Source: Spirochaeta sp. (GTDB taxonomy: Bacteria; Spirochaetota; Spirochaetia; DSM-27196; Alkalispirochaetaceae). From it: 8,866 nucleotides of DNA. Made by a program: the position numbers and the translations under genes. The stretch is from positions 1-8,866 of the forward strand of contig JAQIBO010000484.1 of the NCBI GenBank assembly GCA_027859055.1. The letters run 5' to 3'. Below, piece by piece: positions 7,120 to 8,866 of the stretch (position 1 is the first letter of the stretch; every line of letters begins with the position of its first letter). The notes under the pieces are model-generated. The model was given only the letters and a program-made list of their open reading frames with translations. It was not told where the DNA came from and searched no databases.

Positions 7120-7390
7120 ACTGCTGTGCCTCCCGTCGTGTCGCTCTTCGCGCTGAGATGATTCGGATTACCTCCTCCTCTTGCTCGTCAAAGAACATAT
7201 TCGCAACAACAACAATTCCCTGGGACTCAATGCTCCCGACGGTGATCCATCGTTCCTCAAAATAGCTGAAACGATGGTCAAGACGCGAAACATGCAGCGG
7301 GTCATCGAATACCGCGTTCGCCACCGCAAACGAAATACCGTGCTTCGCTTCATTGAGCTCGCTCTTTTCGGGATCCCACTCAAATTTCAT
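7109..7390 (-). CDS. brnT: BrnT-family toxin (RelE-like ribonuclease fold)
   Basis: This 93-residue toxin is the first gene of a type II toxin-antitoxin operon. The diagnostic family blocks are all present: FEWDPEKSELNEAKHGISF at 3-21, VFDDP at 27-31, EERW at 45-48, and the basic IRIISARRATRRE at 75-87 near the C-terminus. Length matches the family (about 90-100 residues) and nothing is truncated. Characterised BrnT is a RelE-like mRNA-cleaving toxin that arrests translation. Toxin-first gene order, the 11-base overlap with brnA and a dedicated promoter just upstream fit the known brnTA layout. The toxin start has only a weak ribosome binding site (TTAGG about 11 bases upstream), in contrast to the strong one of brnA, which would favour antitoxin excess. 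Confidence 0.92.
   Translation of the reverse strand: MKFEWDPEKSELNEAKHGISFAVANAVFDDPLHVSRLDHRFSYFEERWITVGSIESQGIVVVANMFFDEQEEEVIRIISARRATRREAQQYEQ
7129..7134 (-). promoter_or_regulatory. Ribosome binding site of brnA inside the brnT coding region
   Basis: On the minus strand GGGAGG lies 9 bases before the brnA ATG, within the last codons of brnT. It is much stronger than the site before brnT, which supports separate and more frequent initiation of the antitoxin. Confidence 0.65.
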
Positions 7391-7405
7391 TATCTGCGCC
7401 TAACC

Positions 7406-7426
7406 GTAAGTACAATGTTACTACAA
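7406..7426 (-). promoter_or_regulatory. Candidate BrnA operator: tandem 10-base repeat over the -10
   Basis: On the plus strand GTAAGTACAA (7406-7415) and GTTACTACAA (7417-7426) match at 8 of 10 positions and are offset by 11 bases, one helical turn. They cover the -10 element and start region of the brnTA promoter. Ribbon-helix-helix repressors often bind adjacent short sites on one face of the helix, so this is a reasonable operator candidate. It is not proven. Confidence 0.45.
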
Positions 7427-7442
7427 AGAGAGCCGTTGTCAA
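7415..7442 (-). promoter_or_regulatory. Promoter of brnT-brnA
   Basis: On the minus strand there is a perfect -35 hexamer TTGACA (plus coordinates 7437-7442), a 16-bp spacer, and the -10-like TAACAT (7415-7420), which matches the consensus at four of six positions. Transcription would begin near 7408, leaving a leader of roughly 18 bases before the brnT ATG at 7390. This is the clearest housekeeping-type promoter in the window. Confidence 0.65.
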
Positions 7443-7548
7443 TAGATGCGTAGAGTCTTTTCGCGGGTTATGCCGGCTGGTGACGCTTATTCCTTCGGCG
7501 TGGCTGCGTGTAATGGGGGTGCAGGGAACGGCCGGAGGAGCGGAACGT
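7443..7548. other. Gap between the GNAT pseudogene and the brnTA promoter
   Basis: This 106-base stretch has no credible gene. It includes GC-rich palindromic words (GCCGGC, CGGCCG) but no long stem with a T-run. Together with GCCTAAC at 7398 it was inspected as a possible integron attC site and judged unconvincing. Confidence 0.3.
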
Positions 7549-8082
7549 TCATTCGAATCGGACGTATCTGAGCATGTCCTCCCACACGCCTGCTATTTTG
7601 AGGAAGGAGTGGGAGACGCCCTCGCACCGGAACCGCGCTTTCTCTATGACGCGAATTGATCGAATATTACGAGGCATGACGCCTGCCTCCAGCCGATGGA
7701 GGCCGAGCTCTTCCAAGGCTTACGTCGCTACTCGATCCGCCGCCTCTGTGGCGTAACCCCGGCCCCCGGCGGAGGCGGCGACCCAGTATCCAAGGAAGCC
7801 TTGTTGAAACGGCCCGCGGATAATATCCGTCACCTCGACGGTTCCGATAAGAGTTGCATGCTCTTTGGTGTATACCCCAAAAGGAGCCTCTTCGCCGCGC
7901 TCCGCAGACTTCAGTCGCTCCGTAAGTCTCTCGAGTTGTCCCTGCGCGGTAAAAAACTCCGGTTCTCTTTCCGGAGACCATGGCGCAAGGTTCGGCCAGT
8001 CCTCAACGTAGAGCTGTGCGAACGGACCAGCGCATTCCGTCGTGAACGGTCTGAGAACAAGGCGCTCGGTCGTCGGCTCCAT
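7549..8082 (-). pseudogene. RimJ/RimL-like GNAT N-acetyltransferase interrupted by an in-frame TAA
   Basis: The frame opening at 8082 gives 120 residues beginning METTERLVLRPF-like (MEPTTERLVLRPF), typical of RimJ/RimL-type acetyltransferases that transfer acetyl from acetyl-CoA to an amine. It includes LGYWVAASAGGRGYATEAADRV, around residues 97-118, the acetyl-CoA-binding segment. TAA at 7720-7722 (codon 121) then stops it. Without any frame change, the next 56 codons still read as the family C-terminus: ALEELGLHRLEAG, VMPRNIRSIRVIEKA, and a tail with GVWEDMLRYVRFE, closing at a TGA at 7549-7551. Full length would be 177 residues, normal for the family. The interrupted position is usually Tyr, so one base change (TAC or TAT to TAA) explains it. 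A 120-residue product would lack part of the fold. Sequencing error or a recent nonsense mutation are the main explanations. No clear ribosome binding site precedes the ATG. Confidence 0.85.
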
Positions 8083-8216
8083 ACATCAATAGTAAAGCGT
8101 CCGTTCTCGCGGTGCAAATTTCACCAAGAGTTGAATCGTAGCCGCGACCCGATGGGCGCTGGAAAAGACCGCGGCTGTGGATGAATGGAAACAGCAGTCG
8201 GTGTATACTCCCCTCC
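8083..8216. promoter_or_regulatory. Divergent intergenic region with a possible leaderless promoter
   Basis: These 134 bases separate the divergent GNAT and sensor genes. TATACT at 8204-8209 is a good -10 for the sensor gene and would place the transcription start at about 8216-8217, on its ATG. No matching -35 lies 17 bases upstream. Towards GNAT, TACTAT on the minus strand sits six bases before that ATG. Neither gene has a visible ribosome binding site. Confidence 0.35.
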
Positions 8217-8866
8217 ATGAGTAGAGCCGGTACGACGGTTCCCATGGAGACGATCGAGCGCTATCTCGCCGACGACAACACACGCAGAGGACGGATCGTA
8301 TCGGGAGTGCTCGTTCTTTGGATTATCAGCACCCTGATTATAGATTTCGTGCATTTCCTGCCACGGGGAAAGAGTTACTACCTCCATCTCGACCTGATCG
8401 TTCTCCCCTTGGTTGCCGGATTTGGGTTTTTGACCTGGAAACGCTTCGACTCTCCGAGACGAATTCGGATAGCTGTCTCTCTCTTTTCCCTGGTGTTCCT
8501 GATTTGGACCGCTGTACTCGCGACCTTCCAAGAGACACCGTACACGTTGTTCGTTGCCGCGTTCTTCATCTCGACATCTCTCCTCCTTAGACCTGGAGAG
8601 TCACTGTTCGTCTATTCCGGCGCCGCTGCCGCCTACGTCATTGCTCCCACGCTTCGAAGGGGAAGCCCTCTCGCCCACGGCATGCCGCTATTCCTCGAGG
8701 TGCTCGCCATGCTGGTCGCTGCGGGCATTGTTTCGATCCTTCTCTACCGGCAGCGGGTGCGAACTCTGGAGGCTGAAGAGCGATTACGTGGCAGGAATCG
8801 AAGCCAGGAGGGGGAAATTGCAATTCGAACAGAAGACCTCAATCGACGGCTGAAGGAACGGGAGGT
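8217..8866 (+). CDS. Six-helix membrane sensor protein, N-terminal part (runs off the window)
   Basis: An open frame of 216 complete codons continues past the right edge. After a charged N-terminus (ETIERYLADDNTRRGR) there are about six hydrophobic segments at 27-46, 58-73, 84-103, 109-124, 130-145 and 157-176. A charged, coiled-coil-like stretch follows from 178 (RQRVRTLEAEERLRGRN) to the edge, ending in DLNRRLKERE. This layout is that of a membrane sensory module joined by a signalling helix to a cytoplasmic output domain. The last residues resemble the run-in to a HisKA_2-type histidine kinase, but an adenylate or diguanylate cyclase or phosphatase cannot be excluded because the output domain is outside the window. 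The start is uncertain: in-frame ATGs occur at 8181, 8217 and 8244 and none has a good ribosome binding site. 8217 is preferred because of the -10 just upstream. Confidence 0.72.
   Translation, partial: MSRAGTTVPMETIERYLADDNTRRGRIVSGVLVLWIISTLIIDFVHFLPRGKSYYLHLDLIVLPLVAGFGFLTWKRFDSPRRIRIAVSLFSLVFLIWTAVLATFQETPYTLFVAAFFISTSLLLRPGESLFVYSGAAAAYVIAPTLRRGSPLAHGMPLFLEVLAMLVAAGIVSILLYRQRVRTLEAEERLRGRNRSQEGEIAIRTEDLNRRLKERE

Noticed and set aside
7398..7473. Integron attC-like pair: GCCTAAC at 7398 and GTTATGC at 7467
   Set aside because: The outer boxes partly fit RYYYAAC and GTTRRRY, and toxin-antitoxin and GNAT genes are common cassette cargo. However, the interior is not palindromic, the second box has a mismatch, the site sits inside the brnTA promoter, and no neighbouring attC or integrase is seen.
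7720..7722. Reassignment of TAA as a sense codon in this organism
   Set aside because: None of the other genes ends in TAA (they use TGA or TAG), which is compatible with reassignment, but the sample is small, GC-rich genomes use TAA rarely, and a single mutation or read error explains the case better.
7696..8184. A 162-codon plus-strand open frame opposite the GNAT gene
   Set aside because: It is the complement shadow of a recognisable acetyltransferase and its Arg/Ser/Leu-rich translation matches no family.
8121..8531. A 136-codon minus-strand open frame over the start of the sensor gene
   Set aside because: It overlaps the hydrophobic, clearly membrane-protein coding frame on the plus strand, and its own translation is low-complexity and polar.

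Overview
The window is GC-rich bacterial DNA, densely coded on both strands, with mostly strong AGGAG-type ribosome binding sites. The envelope is of the diderm type: one exported protein has a beta-barrel-like C-terminus ending in Phe, and two predicted lipoproteins have lipoboxes. The style of the FtsX-like permease, the lipoproteins and the six-helix sensor resembles Spirochaetaceae. That placement is an impression from family resemblance, not a demonstrated assignment. No rRNA, tRNA, CRISPR array, insertion sequence or phage gene was seen.

Layout. (1) 1-3150, plus strand: a two-gene ABC unit with a large double-domain FtsX/MacB-type permease and a LolD/MacB-type ATPase, coupled by an ATGA overlap. 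An upstream gene may end inside the first 44 bases. (2) 3196-3951, minus strand: a short-chain dehydrogenase/reductase (SDR), convergent with the ABC unit. (3) 4114-6718, plus strand: three exported proteins in a row. These are a small outer-membrane barrel candidate, a lipoprotein of the beta-lactamase-like serine hydrolase superfamily, and a lipoprotein resembling the TraB/TIKI/EreA-like fold. A hairpin separates the first from the second. (4) 6892-7442, minus strand: a complete BrnT-BrnA type II toxin-antitoxin operon with a recognisable promoter and a tandem repeat over the -10 that could be the antitoxin operator. (5) 7549-8082, minus strand: a RimJ/RimL-like GNAT acetyltransferase gene interrupted by one in-frame TAA, with the rest of the family sequence intact after it. 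(6) 8217-8866, plus strand: the N-terminal part of a six-helix membrane sensor that runs off the window just where a kinase or other output domain should begin.

How the parts work together. The ABC pair should form one transporter, moving or extracting an envelope substrate or driving efflux, with the ATPase powering the permease. BrnT and BrnA form a self-contained, probably autoregulated stress or maintenance module. The SDR, the three exported proteins and the GNAT gene have no clear shared pathway. From gene order alone this looks like an accessory region of small independent units. I did not find a convincing novel multi-gene system. The most useful leads are the one-codon GNAT interruption, the candidate BrnA operator, and the paired envelope lipoproteins.
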